A stretch of DNA of 64,000 nucleotides from Hydractinia symbiolongicarpus (lineage: Eukaryota > Cnidaria > Hydrozoa > Anthoathecata > Hydractiniidae), in assembly GCF_029227915.1 (NCBI RefSeq), contig NC_079889.1:6760001-6824000 (forward strand), read 5' to 3'. Every line of letters begins with the position of its first letter. The stretch's first letter is position 1. A program made the position numbers and the translations under genes. This document shows positions 35,515 to 48,618 of the stretch, piece after piece. The notes under the pieces are model-generated. The model worked only from the letters and a program-made list of their open reading frames with translations, had not been told where the DNA came from and ran no database searches.

Positions 35515-38500
35515 ATGGCCTTTTGCAGTCTAATAAAGGCCTCACACGTAGAACACGTGGTTCCATCTGCCTGCGCAGGTTACCATTGTACTATTTCTTC
35601 CAGTCTCAATGGGCTACAACGTCCCAAGTCATTTTCCTTAGCGCCATGGCCTTACAACACTTCTAACTACGTGCACAGTCCTATAAAGGCCGTAATATGG
35701 CCTTTTGCAGTCTAATAAAGGCCTCACACGTAGATCACGTGGTTCCATCTGCCTGCGCAGGTTACCATTGGACTAGTTGTTCCAGTCTCAATGCTCTACA
35801 ACGTCCCAAGTCATTTTCACTAGCGCCGTCGACTTAGAACGCTCTTAACTACGTGCACAGTCCTATAAAGGCTGTAATATGGCCTTTTGCAGTCCAATAA
35901 AGGCCTCACACGTAAATCACGTGGCTCCATCTGCCTGTGCAGGTTACCATTGGACTATTCTTTCCAGTCTCAATGCGCTACAACGTTCCAAGTGGTTCTC
36001 CTTAGCGCTGTGGCCTTAGAACGCTCTTAACTATGTGCACAGTCCTATAAAGGCTGTATTATGGCATTTTGTAGTCTAATAAAGGCCTCACACGTAGATC
36101 ACGTGGTTCCATCTGCCTGCGCAGGTTACCATTGGACTAGTTGTTCCAGTCTCAATGCTCTACAACGTCCCAAGTCATTTTCACTAGCGCTGTCGACTTA
36201 GAACGCTTTTAACTACGTGCACAGTCCTATAAAGGCTGTAATATGGCCTTTTGCAGTCTAATAAAGGCCTCACACGTAAATCACGTGGCTCCATCTGCCT
36301 GCGCAGGTTACCATTGGACTATTCTTTCCAGTCTCAATGCGCTACAACGTTCCAAGTGGTTCTCCTTAGCGCTGTGGCCTTAGAACGCTCTTAACTATGT
36401 GCACAGTCCTATAAAGGCTGTAATATGGCCTTTTGCAGTCTAATAAAGGCCTTACACGTAAGTCACGTGGTTCCATCTGCCTGTGCAGGTTACCATTGGA
36501 CTATTCCTTCCAGTCTCAATGCGCTACAACGTCCCAAGTGGTTCTCCTTAGCGCTGTGGCCTTAGAACAATCTTAACTACGTGCACAGTCCATTAAAAGC
36601 TGTAATATGGCCTTTTGAAGTTTAATAAAGGCTTCACAAATAAATCACGTGGTTTCACCTGCCTGCGCAGGTTACCATTGTACTAGTCGTTCCAGTCTCA
36701 ATGCGCTACAACGTCCCAAGTTGTTTTCATTAGCGCCGTTGCCTTAGAACACTCTTAACTACGTTCACAGTCCTATAAAGGCTGTAATATGGCCTTTTGA
36801 AGTCTAATAAAGGCTTCACAAATAAATCACGTGGTTTCACCTGCCTGCGCAGGTTACCATTGTACTAGTCCTTCCAGTCTCAATGCGCTACAACGTCCCA
36901 AGTCGTTTTCATTAGCGCCGTTGCCTTAGTACACTCTTAACTACGTTCACAGTCCTATAAAGGCTGTAATATGGCATTTTGCAGTCTAATAAAGGCCTCA
37001 CACGTAGATCACGCGGTTCCATCTGCCTGCGCAGGCTACCATTGGACTAGTTGTTCCAATCTCAATGCGCTACAACGTCCCAAGTCATTTTTATTAGCGC
37101 CGTCGAGTTAGAACGCGCTTAACTACGTGCACAGTCCTATAAAGGCTGTAATATGGCCTTTTGCAGTCTAATAAAGGCCTAACACGTAAATCACGTGGCT
37201 CCATCTGCCTGCGCAGGTTACCATTGGACTATTCTTTCCAGTCTCAATGCGCTACAACGTTCCAAGTGGTTCTCCTTAGCGCTGTGGCCTTAGAACGCTC
37301 TTAACTATGTGCACAGTCCTATAAAGGCTGTAATATGGCCTTTTGCAGTCTAATAAAGGCCTTACACGTAAGTCACGTGGTTCCATCTGCCTGTTCAGGT
37401 TACCATTGGACTATTCCTTCCAGTCTCAATGCGCTACAACGTCCCAAGTGGTTCTCCTTAGCGCTGTGGCCTTAGAACAATCTTAACTACGTGCACAGTC
37501 CATTAAAAGCTGTAATATGGCCTTTTGAAGTCTAATAAAGGCCTCACACGTAGATCACGTGGTTCCATCTGCCTGCGCAGGCTACCATTGGACTAGTTGT
37601 TCCAATCTCAATGCGCTACAACGTCCCAAGTCATTTTCCTTAGCGCCATGGCCTTACAACACTCTTAACTACGTGCACAGTCCTATAAAGGCCGTAATAT
37701 GGCCTTTTGCAGTCTAATAAAGGCCTCACACGTAGAATACGTGGTTGAATCTGCCTGCGCAGGTTACCATTGTACTATTTCTTCCAGTCTCAATGGGCTA
37801 CAACGTCCCAAGTCATTTTCCTTAGCGCCATGGCCTTACAACACTTCTAACTACGTGCACAGTCCTATAAAGGCCGTAATATGGCCTTTTGCAGTCTAAT
37901 AAAGGCCTCACACGTAGATCACGTGGTTCCATCTGCCTGCGCAGGTTACCATTGGACTAGTTGTTCCAGTCTCAATGCTCTACAACGTCCCAAGTCATTT
38001 TCACTAGCGCCGTCGACTTAGAACGCTCTTAACTACGTGCACAGTCCTATAAAGGCTGTAATATGGCCTTTTGCAGTCCAATAAAGGCCTCACACGTAAA
38101 TCACGTGGCTCCATCTGCCTGCGCAGGTCACCATTGGACTATTCTTTCCAGTCTCAATGCGCTACAACGTTCCAAGTGGTTCTCCTTAGCGCTGTGGCCT
38201 TAGAACGCTCTTAACTATGTGCACAGTCCTATAAAGGCTGTAATATGGCATTTTGTAGTCTAATAAAGGCCTCACACGTAGATCACGTGGTTCCATCTGC
38301 CTGCGCAGGCTACCATTGGACTAGTTGTTCCAATCTCAATGCGCTACAACGTCCCAAGTCATTTTCCTTAGCGCCATGGCCTTACAACACTCTTAACTAC
38401 GTGCACAGTCCTATAAAGGCCGTAATATGGCCTTTTGCAGTCTAATAAAGGCCTCACACGTAGAACACGTGGTTCCATCTGCCTGCGCAGGTTACCATTG

Positions 38501-38790
38501 TACTATTTCTTCCAGTCTCAATGCGCTACAACGTCCCAAGTCATTTTCCTTAGCGCCATGGCCTTACAACACTTCTAACTACGTGCACAGTCCTATAAAG
38601 GCCGTAATATGGCCTTTTGCAGTCTAATAAAGGCCTCACACGTAGATCACGTGGTTCCATCTGCCTGCGCAGGTTACCATTGGACTAGTTGTTCCAGTCT
38701 CAATGCTCTACAACGTCCCAAGTCATTTTCACTAGCGCGGTCGAATTAGAACGCTCTTAACTACGTGCACAGTCCTATAAAGGCTGTAAT
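35515..38790. repeat. Block C tail with 2184-bp partial repeat
   Basis: Monomers at 35515 and 37699 (12 monomers apart, 2184 bp) match closely and share CAATGGGCTACAAC. The match continues to about 36100 and 38285 and then diverges. Monomers 36243-37500 repeat the order seen at 27881-29150, including GTCGAGTTAG at about 37101. The block ends where the GGCATTTTGTAG, AAGGCATCACACG monomer of block D first appears. Confidence 0.75.
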
Positions 38791-40428
38791 ATGGCATTTT
38801 GTAGTCTAATAAAGGCATCACACGTAAATCACGTGGTTCCATCGGCCTGTGCAGGTTACCATTGGACTATTCCTTCCAGTCTCAATACGCTACAACGTCC
38901 CAAGTGGTTCTCCTTAGCGCTGTGGCCTTAGAACACTCTTAACTACGTGCACAGTCCATTAAAGGCTGTAATAAGGCCTTTTGCAGTCTAATAAAGGCTT
39001 CACAAATAAATCACGTGGTTTCACCTGCCTGCGCAGGTTACCGTTGGACTATTCCTTACAGTCTCAATGCACTACAACGTTCCAAGAGATTTTCCTTAGC
39101 CCTGTGGCCTTAGAACGCTCCTAAGCATGTGCACAGTCCTATAAAGGCTGTAATATGGCCTTTTGCAGTCTAATAAAGGCCTCACACGTAAATCACGTGG
39201 TTCCATCTGCCTGTGCAGGTTACCATTGGACTATTCCTTCCAGTCTCAATGCGCTACAACGCTACAAGTGGTTCTCCTTAGCGCTGTGGCCTTAGAACAC
39301 TCTTAACTACGTGCACAGTCCATTAAAGGCTGTAATATGGCCTTTTGCAGTCTAATAAAGGCTTCACAAATAAATCACGTGGTTTCACCTGCCTGCGCAG
39401 GTTACCGTTGGACTATTCCTCACAGTCTCAATACACTACAACGTTCCAAGAGGTTTTTCTTGGCGCTGTGGCCTTACAGCACTCTTAACTACGTGCACAG
39501 TCCTATAAAGGCCGTAATATGGCCTTTTACAGACCAATAAAGGCCGTAGACGTAAATCACGCGGTTTCAGCTGCCTGCGCAGGTTACCATTGTACTAGTC
39601 GTTCCAGTCTCAATGCGCTACAACGTCCCAAGTCGTTTTCATTGGCGCCGTTGCTTTAGAACACTCTTAACCACGTTCACAGTCCTATAAAGGCTGTAAT
39701 ATGGCCTTTTGCAGTCTAATAAAGGCCTCACACGTAGATCACGTGTTTCCATCTGCCTGCGCAGGTTACCATTGTACTATTCCATCCAGTCTTAATGCGC
39801 TACAACGATCCAAGAGGTTTTCTCAAGCGCCATGGCCCTAAAACACTCTTAACTACGTGCACAGTCCATCAAAGGCTGTAATATGGCCTTTTGCAGTCTA
39901 ATAAAGGCTTCACAAATAAATCACGTGGTTTCACCTGCCTGCACAGGTTACCGTTGGACTATTCCTAACAGTCTCAATGCACTACAACGTTCCAAGAGGT
40001 TTTTCTAGGCGCTGTGGCCTTACAACACTCTTAACTACGTGCACAGTCCTATAAACGCCGTAATATGGCCTTTTACAGTCCAATAAAGGCCGTAGACGTA
40101 AATCACGCGGTTTCAGCTGCCTGCGCAGGTTACCATTGTACTAGTCGTTCCAGTCTCAATGCGCTACAACGTCCCAAGTCGTTTTCATTGGCGCTGTTGC
40201 TTTAGAACACTCTTAACTACGTTCACAGTCCTATAAAGGCTGTAATATGGCCTTTTGCAGTCTAATAAAGGCCTCACACGTAGATCACGTGTTTCCATCT
40301 GCCTGCGCAGGTTACCATTGTACTATTCCTTACAGTCTTAATGCACTACAACGTTCCAAGAGGTTTTCCTTGGCGCTGTGGCCTTACAACACTCTTAACT
40401 ACGTGCACAGTCCTATAAAGGCTGTAAT

Positions 40429-41338
40429 ACGGCCTTTTGCAGTCTAATAAAGGCTTCACAAATAAATCACGTGGTTTCACCTGCCTGCGCAGGTTACCGT
40501 TGGACTATTCCTTACATTCTCAATGCACTACAACGTTCCAAGAGGTTTTCCTTGGCGCTGTGGCCTTAGAACGCTCTTAACTATGTGCACAGTCCTATAA
40601 AGGCTGTAATATGGCATCTTGTAGTCTAATAAAGGCATCACACGTAAATCACGTGGTTCCATCTGCCTGTGCAGGTTACCATTGGACTATTCCTTCCAGT
40701 CTCAATACGCTACAACGTCCCAAGTGGTTCTCCTTAGCGCTGTGGCCTTAGAACACTCTTAACTACGTGCACAGTCCATTAAAGGCTGTAATAAGGCCTT
40801 TTGCAGTCTAATAAAGGCTTCACAAATAAATCACGTGGTTTCACCTGCCTGCGCAGGTTACCGTTGGACTATTCCTTACAGTCTCAATGCACTACAACGT
40901 TCCAAGAGATTTTCCTTAGCGCCATGGCCTTACAACACTCTTAACTACGTGCACAGTCCTATAAAGGCTGTAATTTGGCCTTTTGCAGTCTAATAAAGGC
41001 CTCACACGTAGATCACGCAGTTCCATCTGCCTGCGCAGGTTACCATTGGACTATTCTTTCCAGTCTCAATGCGCTACAACGTTCCAAGTGATTCTCCTTA
41101 GCCCTGTGGCCTTAGAACGCTCCTAAGCATGTGCACAGTCCTATAAAGGCTGTAATATGGCCTTTTGCAGTCTAATAAAGGCCTCACACGTAAATCACGT
41201 GGTTCCATCTGCCTGTGCAGGTTACCATTGTACTATTCCTTACAGTCTTAATGCACTACAATGTTCCAAGAGGTTTTCCTTGGCGCTGTGGCCTTACAAC
41301 ACTCTTAACTACGTGCACAGTCCTATAAAGGCTGTAAT
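40429..41338. repeat. 5-monomer cassette (910 bp) of block D, first copy
   Basis: Five consecutive monomers differ at the start motif in the fixed order ACGGCC, ATGGCATCT/ATGGCATTTT, AAGGCC, TTGGCC, ATGGCC. The cassette recurs at 41339, 43887, 46253 and 47527 in D1, and at 50257, 51167 (909 bp), 53714 and 54988 in D2. An incomplete copy starts at 57718. Copies at 40429/41339, 50257/51167, 46253/47527 and 53714/54988 are spaced 5 or 7 monomers apart, giving a sub-period inside the 41-monomer unit. Confidence 0.8.
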
Positions 41339-42612
41339 ACGGCCTTTTGCAGTCTAATAAAGGCTTCACAAATAAATCACGTGGTTTCACCTGCCTGCGC
41401 AGGTTACCGTTGGACTATTCCTTACATTCTCAATGCACTACAACGTTCCAAGAGGTTTTCCTTGGCGCTGTGGCCTTAGAACGCTCTTAACTATGTGCAC
41501 AGTCCTATAAAGGCTGTAATATGGCATTTTGTAGTCTAATAAAGGCATCACACGTAAATCACGTGGTTCCATCTGCCTGTGCAGGTTACCATTGGACTAT
41601 TCCTTCCAGTCTCAATACGCTACAACGTTCCAAGTGGTTCTCCTTAGCGCTGTGGCCTTAGAACACTCTTAACTACGTGCACAGTCCATTAAAGGCTGTA
41701 ATAAAGCCTTTTGCAGTCTAATAAAGACTTCACAAATAAATCACGTGGTTTCACATGCCTGCGCAGGTTACCGTTGGACTATTCCTTACAGTCTCAATGC
41801 ACTACAACGTTCCAAGAGATTTTCCTTAGCGCCATGGCCTTACAACACTCTTAACTACGTGCACAGTCCTATAAAGGCTGTAATTTGGCCTTTTGCAGTC
41901 TAATAAAGGCCTTACACGTAGATCACGCAGTTCCATCTGCCTGCGCAGGTTACCATTGGACTATTCTTTCCAGTCTCAATGCTCTACAACGTTCCAAGTG
42001 ATTCTCCTTAGCCCTGTGGCCTTAGAACGCTCTTAAGCATGTGCACAGTCCTATAAAGGCTGTAATATGGCCTTTTGCAGTCTAATAAAGGCCTCACACG
42101 TAAATCACGTGGTTCCATCTGCCTGTGCAGGTTACCATTGGACTATTCCTTCCAGTCTCAATACGCTACAACGTTACAAGTGGTTCTCCTTAGCGATGTG
42201 GCCTTAGAACACTCTTAACTACGTGCACAGTCCATTAAAGGCTGTAATATGGCCTTTTGCAGTCTAATAAAGGCTTCACAAATAAATCACGTGGTTTCAC
42301 CTGTCTGCGCAGGTTACCGTTGGACTATTCCTTACAGTCTCAATGCCCTACAACGTTCCAAGAGGTTTTCCTTGGCGCTGTGGCCTTACAACACTCTTAA
42401 CTACGTGCACAGTCCTATAAAGGCCGTTATTTGGCCTTTTGGAGTCCAATAAAGGCCGCAGACGTAAATCACGCGGTTTCAGCTGCCTGCGCAGGTTACC
42501 ATTGTACTAGTCGTTCCATTCTCAATGCGCTACAACGTCCCAACTCGTTTTCATTAGCGCCGTTGCCTTAGAACACTCTTAACTACGTTCCCAGTCCTAT
42601 AAAGGCTGTAAT

Positions 42613-44978
42613 ATGGCCTTTTGCAGTCTAATAAAGGCCTCACACGTAGATCACGTGTTTCTATCTGCCTGTGCAGGTTACCATTGTACTATTCCATCCA
42701 GTCTCAATGCGCTACAACGTTCCAAGAGGTTTTCCTAAGCGCCATGGCCCTACAACACTCTTAACTACGTGCACAGTTCATCAAAGGCTGTAATATGGCC
42801 TTTTGCAGTCTAATAAAGGCTTCACAAATAAATCACGTGGTTTCACCTGCCTGCGCAGGTTACCGTTGGAATATTCCTTATAGTCTCAATGCACTACAAC
42901 GTTCCAAGAGGTTTTTCTTGGCGCTGTGGCCTTACAACACTCTTAACTACGTGCACAGTCCTATAAAGGCCGTAATATGGCCTTTTACAGTCCAATAAAG
43001 GCCGTAGACGTAAATCACGCGGTTTCAGCTGCCTGCGCAGGTTACCATTGTACTAGTCGTTTCAGTCTCAAAGCGCTACAACGTCCCAAGTCGTTTTCAT
43101 TGACGCCGTTGCTTTAGAACACTCTTAACTACGTTCACAGTCCTATAAAGGCTGTAATATGGCCTTTTGCAGTCTAATAAAGGCCTCACACGTAGATCAC
43201 GTGTTTCCATCTGCCTGCGCAGGTTACCATTGTACTATTCCATCCAGTCTCAATGCGCTATAACGATCCAAGAGGTTTTCCTAAGCGCCATGGCCCTACA
43301 ACACTCTTAACTACGTGCACAGTCCATCAAAGGCTGTAATAAGGCCTTTTGCAGTCTAATAAAGGCTTCACAAATAAATCACGTGGTTTCACCTGCCTGC
43401 ACAGGTTACCGTTGGACTATTCCTAACAGTCTCAATGCACTACAACGTTCCAAGAGGTTTTTCTTGGCGCTGTGGCCTTACAACACTCTTAACTACGTGC
43501 ACAGTCCTATAAACGCCGTAATATGGCCTTTTACAGTCCAATAAAGGCCGTAGACGTAAATCACGCGGTTTCAGCTGCCTGCGCAGGTTACCATTGTAGT
43601 AGTCGTTCCAGTCTCAATGCGCTACAGCGTCCCAAGTCGTTTTCATTGGCGCCGTTGCTTTAGAACACTCTTAACTACGTTCACAGTCCTATAAAGGCTG
43701 TAATATGGCCTTTTGCAGTCTAATAAAGGCCTCACACGTAGATCACGTGTTTCCATCTGCCTGCGCAGGTTACCATTGTACTATTCCTTACAGTCTTAAT
43801 GCACTACAACGTTCCAAGAGATTTTCCTTGGCGCTGTGGCCTTACAACACTCTTAACTACGTGCACAGTCCTATAAAGGCTGTAATACGGCCTTTTGCAG
43901 TCTAATAAAGGCTTCACAAATAAATCACGTGGTTTCACCTGCCTGCGCAGGTTACCGTTGGACTATTCCTTACATTCTCAATGCACTACAACGTTCTAAG
44001 AGGTTTTCCTTGGCGCTGTGGCCTTAGAACGCTCTTAACTATGTGCACAGTCCTATAAAGGCTGTAATATGGCATTTTGTAGTCTAATAAAGGCATCACA
44101 CGTAAATCACGTGGTTCCATCTGCCTGTGCAGGTTACCATTGGACTATTCCTTCCAGTCTCAATACGCTAAAACGTCCCAAGTGGTTCTCCTTAGCGCTG
44201 TGGCCTTAGAACACTCTTAACTACGTGCACAGTCCATTAAAGGCTGTAATAAGGCCTTTTGCAGTCTAATAAAGGCTTCACAAATAAATCACGTGGTTTC
44301 ACCTGCCTGCGCAGGTTACCGTTGGACTATTCCTTACAGTCTCAATGCACTACAACGTTCCAAGAGATTTTCCTTAGCGCCATGGCCTTACAACACTCTT
44401 AACTACGTGCACAGTCCTATAAAGGCTGTAATTTGGCCTTTTGCAGTCTAATAAAGGCCTCACACGTAGATCACGTAGTTCCATCTGCCTGCGCAGGTTA
44501 CCGTTGGACTATTCTTTCCAGTCTCAATGCGCTACAACGTTCCAAGTGGTTCTCCTTAGCCCTGTGGCCTTAGAACGCTCCTAAGCATGTGCACAGTCCT
44601 ATAAAGGCTGTAATATGGCCTTTTGCAGTCTAATAAAGGCCTCACACGTAAATCACGTGGTTCCATCTGCCTGTGCAGGTTACCATTGGACAATTCCTTC
44701 CAGTCTCAATGCGCTACAACGTTACAAGTGGTTCTCCTTAGCGCTGTGGCCTTAGAACACTCTTAACTACGTGCACAGTCCATTAAAGGCTGTAATATGG
44801 CCTTTTGCAGTCTAATAAAGGCTTCACAAATAAATCACGTGGTTTCACCTGTCTGCGCAGGTTACCGTTGGACTATTCCTTACAGTCTCAATGCCCTACA
44901 ACGTTCCAAGAGGTTTTCCTTGGCGCTGTGGCCTTAGAACGCTCCTAAGCATGTGCACAGTCCTATAAAGGCTGTAAT
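42613..44978. repeat. 13-monomer tandem duplication, left copy
   Basis: The 2366-bp segment matches the next 2366 bp almost perfectly, including rare changes such as GTAGTAGTCG (about 43596 and 45962), CTACAGCGTC and AGTTCATCAAAGG. Identity ends near 44930, where the last monomer switches to CGCTCCTAAGCATG before the right copy begins. Confidence 0.9.
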
Positions 44979-47344
44979 ATGGCCTTTTGCAGTCTAATAA
45001 AGGCCTCACACGTAGATCACGTGTTTCTATCTGCCTGTGCAGGTTACCATTGTACTATTCCATCCAGTCTCAATGCGCTACAACGTTCCAAGAGGTTTTC
45101 CTAAGCGCCATGGCCCTACAACACTCTTAACTACGTGCACAGTTCATCAAAGGCTGTAATATGGCCTTTTGCAGTCTAATAAAGGCTTCACAAATAAATC
45201 ACGTGGTTTCACCTGCCTGCGCAGGTTACCGTTGGAATATTCCTTATAGTCTCAATGCACTACAACGTTCCAAGAGGTTTTTCTTGGCGCTGTGGCCTTA
45301 CAACACTCTTAACTACGTGCACAGTCCTATAAAGGCCGTAATATGGCCTTTTACAGTCCAATAAAGGCCGTAGACGTAAATCACGCGGTTTCAGCTGCCT
45401 GCGCAGGTTACCATTGTACTAGTCGTTTCAGTCTCAAAGCGCTACAACGTCCCAAGTCGTTTTCATTGACGCCGTTGCTTTAGAACACTCTTAACTACGT
45501 TCACAGTCCTATAAAGGCTGTAATATGGCCTTTTGCAGTCTAATAAAGGCCTCACACGTAGATCACGTGTTTCCATCTGCCTGCGCAGGTTACCATTGTA
45601 CTATTCCATCCAGTCTCAATGCGCTATAACGATCCAAGAGGTTTTCCTAAGCGCCATGGCCCTACAACACTCTTAACTACGTGCACAGTCCATCAAAGGC
45701 TGTAATAAGGCCTTTTGCAGTCTAATAAAGGCTTCACAAATAAATCACGTGGTTTCACCTGCCTGCACAGGTTACCGTTGGACTATTCCTAACAGTCTCA
45801 ATGCACTACAACGTTCCAAGAGGTTTTTCTTGGCGCTGTGGCCTTACAACACTCTTAACTACGTGCACAGTCCTATAAACGCCGTAATATGGCCTTTTAC
45901 AGTCCAATAAAGGCCGTAGACGTAAATCACGCGGTTTCAGCTGCCTGCGCAGGTTACCATTGTAGTAGTCGTTCCAGTCTCAATGCGCTACAGCGTCCCA
46001 AGTCGTTTTCATTGGCGCCGTTGCTTTAGAACACTCTTAACTACGTTCACAGTCCTATAAAGGCTGTAATATGGCCTTTTGCAGTCTAATAAAGGCCTCA
46101 CACGTAGATCACGTGTTTCCATCTGCCTGCGCAGGTTACCATTGTACTATTCCTTACAGTCTTAATGCACTACAACGTTCCAAGAGATTTTCCTTGGCGC
46201 TGTGGCCTTACAACACTCTTAACTACGTGCACAGTCCTATAAAGGCTGTAATACGGCCTTTTGCAGTCTAATAAAGGCTTCACAAATAAATCACGTGGTT
46301 TCACCTGCCTGCGCAGGTTACCGTTGGACTATTCCTTACATTCTCAATGCACTACAACGTTCTAAGAGGTTTTCCTTGGCGCTGTGGCCTTAGAACGCTC
46401 TTAACTATGTGCACAGTCCTATAAAGGCTGTAATATGGCATTTTGTAGTCTAATAAAGGCATCACACGTAAATCACGTGGTTCCATCTGCCTGTGCAGGT
46501 TACCATTGGACTATTCCTTCCAGTCTCAATACGCTAAAACGTCCCAAGTGGTTCTCCTTAGCGCTGTGGCCTTAGAACACTCTTAACTACGTGCACAGTC
46601 CATTAAAGGCTGTAATAAGGCCTTTTGCAGTCTAATAAAGGCTTCACAAATAAATCACGTGGTTTCACCTGCCTGCGCAGGTTACCGTTGGACTATTCCT
46701 TACAGTCTCAATGCACTACAACGTTCCAAGAGATTTTCCTTAGCGCCATGGCCTTACAACACTCTTAACTACGTGCACAGTCCTATAAAGGCTGTAATTT
46801 GGCCTTTTGCAGTCTAATAAAGGCCTCACACGTAGATCACGTAGTTCCATCTGCCTGCGCAGGTTACCGTTGGACTATTCTTTCCAGTCTCAATGCGCTA
46901 CAACGTTCCAAGTGGTTCTCCTTAGCCCTGTGGCCTTAGAACGCTCCTAAGCATGTGCACAGTCCTATAAAGGCTGTAATATGGCCTTTTGCAGTCTAAT
47001 AAAGGCCTCACACGTAAATCACGTGGTTCCATCTGCCTGTGCAGGTTACCATTGGACAATTCCTTCCAGTCTCAATGCGCTACAACGTTACAAGTGGTTC
47101 TCCTTAGCGCTGTGGCCTTAGAACACTCTTAACTACGTGCACAGTCCATTAAAGGCTGTAATATGGCCTTTTGCAGTCTAATAAAGGCTTCACAAATAAA
47201 TCACGTGGTTTCACCTGTCTGCGCAGGTTACCGTTGGACTATTCCTTACAGTCTCAATGCCCTACAACGTTCCAAGAGGTTTTCCTTGGCGCTGTGGCCT
47301 TACAACACTCTTAACTACGTGCGCAGTCCTATAAAGGCCGTAAT
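44979..47344. repeat. 13-monomer tandem duplication, right copy
   Basis: It follows the left copy in register. Its last monomer (47163) keeps CTACGTGCGCAG, which recurs in D2 at 54624, whereas D2's early part (52076) matches the monomer preceding the left copy (42249, with CCGTTATTTGGCC). D2 therefore represents the unduplicated state. Confidence 0.9.
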
Positions 47345-48254
47345 ATGGCCTTTTGCAGTCCAATAAAGGCCGCAGACGTAAATCACGCGGTTTCAGCTGC
47401 CTGCGCAGGTTACCATTGTACTAGTCGTTCCAGTCTCAATGCGCTACAACGTCCCAACTCGTTTTCATTAGCGACGTCGCCTTAGAACGCTCTAAACTAC
47501 GTGCACAGTCCTATAAAGGCTGTAATACGGCCTTTTGCAGTCTAATAAAGGCTTCACAAATAAATCAAGTGGTTTCACCTGCCTGCGCAGGTTACCGTTG
47601 GACTATTCCTTACATTCTCAATGCACTACAACGTTCCAAGAGGTTTTCCTTGGCGCTGTGGCCTTAGAACGCTCTTAACTATGTGCACAGTCCTATAAAG
47701 GCTGTAATATGGCATTTTGTAGTCTAATAAAGGCATCACACGTAAATCACGTGGTTCCATCTGCCTGTGCAGGTTACCATTGGACTATTCCTTCCAGTCT
47801 CAACACGCTAAAACGTCCCAAGTGGTTCTCCTTAGCGCTGTGGCCTTAGAACACTCTTAACTACGTGCACAGTCCATTAAAGGCTGTAATAAGGCCTTTT
47901 GCAGTCTAATAAAGGCTTCACAAATAAATCACGTGGTTTCACCTGCCTGCGCAGGTTACCGTTGGACTATTCCTTACAGTCTCAATGCACTACAACGTTC
48001 CAAGAGATTTTCCTTAGCGCCATGGCCTTACAACACTCTTAACTACGTGCACAGTCCTATAAAGGCTGTAATTTGGCCTTTTGCAGTCTAATAAAGGCCT
48101 CACACGTAGATCACGTAGTTCCATCTGCCTGCGCAGGTTACCATTGGACTATTCTTTCCAGTCTCAATGCGCTACAACGTTCCAAGTGGTTCTCCTTAGC
48201 CCTGTGGCCTTAGAACACTCCTAAGCATGTGCACAGTCCTATAAAGGCTGTAAT

Positions 48255-48436
48255 ATGGCCTTTTGCAGTCTAATAAAGGCCTCACACGTAAATCACGTGG
48301 TTCCATCTGCCTGTGCAGGTTACCATTGGACTATTCCTTCCAGTCTCAATGCGCTACAACGTCCCAAGTCATTTTCCTTAGCGCCATGGCCTTACAACAC
48401 TCTTAACTACGTGCACAGTCCTATAAAGGCCGTAAT
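48255..48436. repeat. Hybrid monomer at the D1/D2 junction
   Basis: The front half is block-D type (as at 55716). From about 48360 it switches to GTCCCAAGTCATTTTCC and GCCATGGCC, as in block C monomers near 38427. The next monomer (48437) matches 38609. This is the likely exchange point that created the D1/D2 tandem. Confidence 0.78.
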
Positions 48437-48618
48437 ATGGCCTTTTGCAGTCTAATAAAGGCCTCACACGTAGATCACGTGGTTCCATCTGCCTGCGCAG
48501 GTTACCATTGGACTAGTTGTTCCAGTCTCAATGCTCTACAACGTCCCAAGTCATTTTCACTAGCGCCGTCGAATTAGAACGCTCTTAACTACGTGCACAG
48601 TCCTATAAAGGCTGTAAT

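Larger units (their letters stand above)
38791..48618. repeat. Block D HOR copy D1 (54 monomers, 9828 bp)
   Basis: The order of monomers from 38791 begins again at 48619, exactly 54x182 bp later. The match is seen at 39337/49165, 40247/50075 and 41157/50985. D1 contains an internal 13-monomer duplication (42613-47344) that D2 lacks, so the underlying unit is 41 monomers. Block D is dominated by CACAAATAAATC fronts and CAAGAGGTTTTCCTTGG backs, unlike blocks A to C. Confidence 0.88.
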
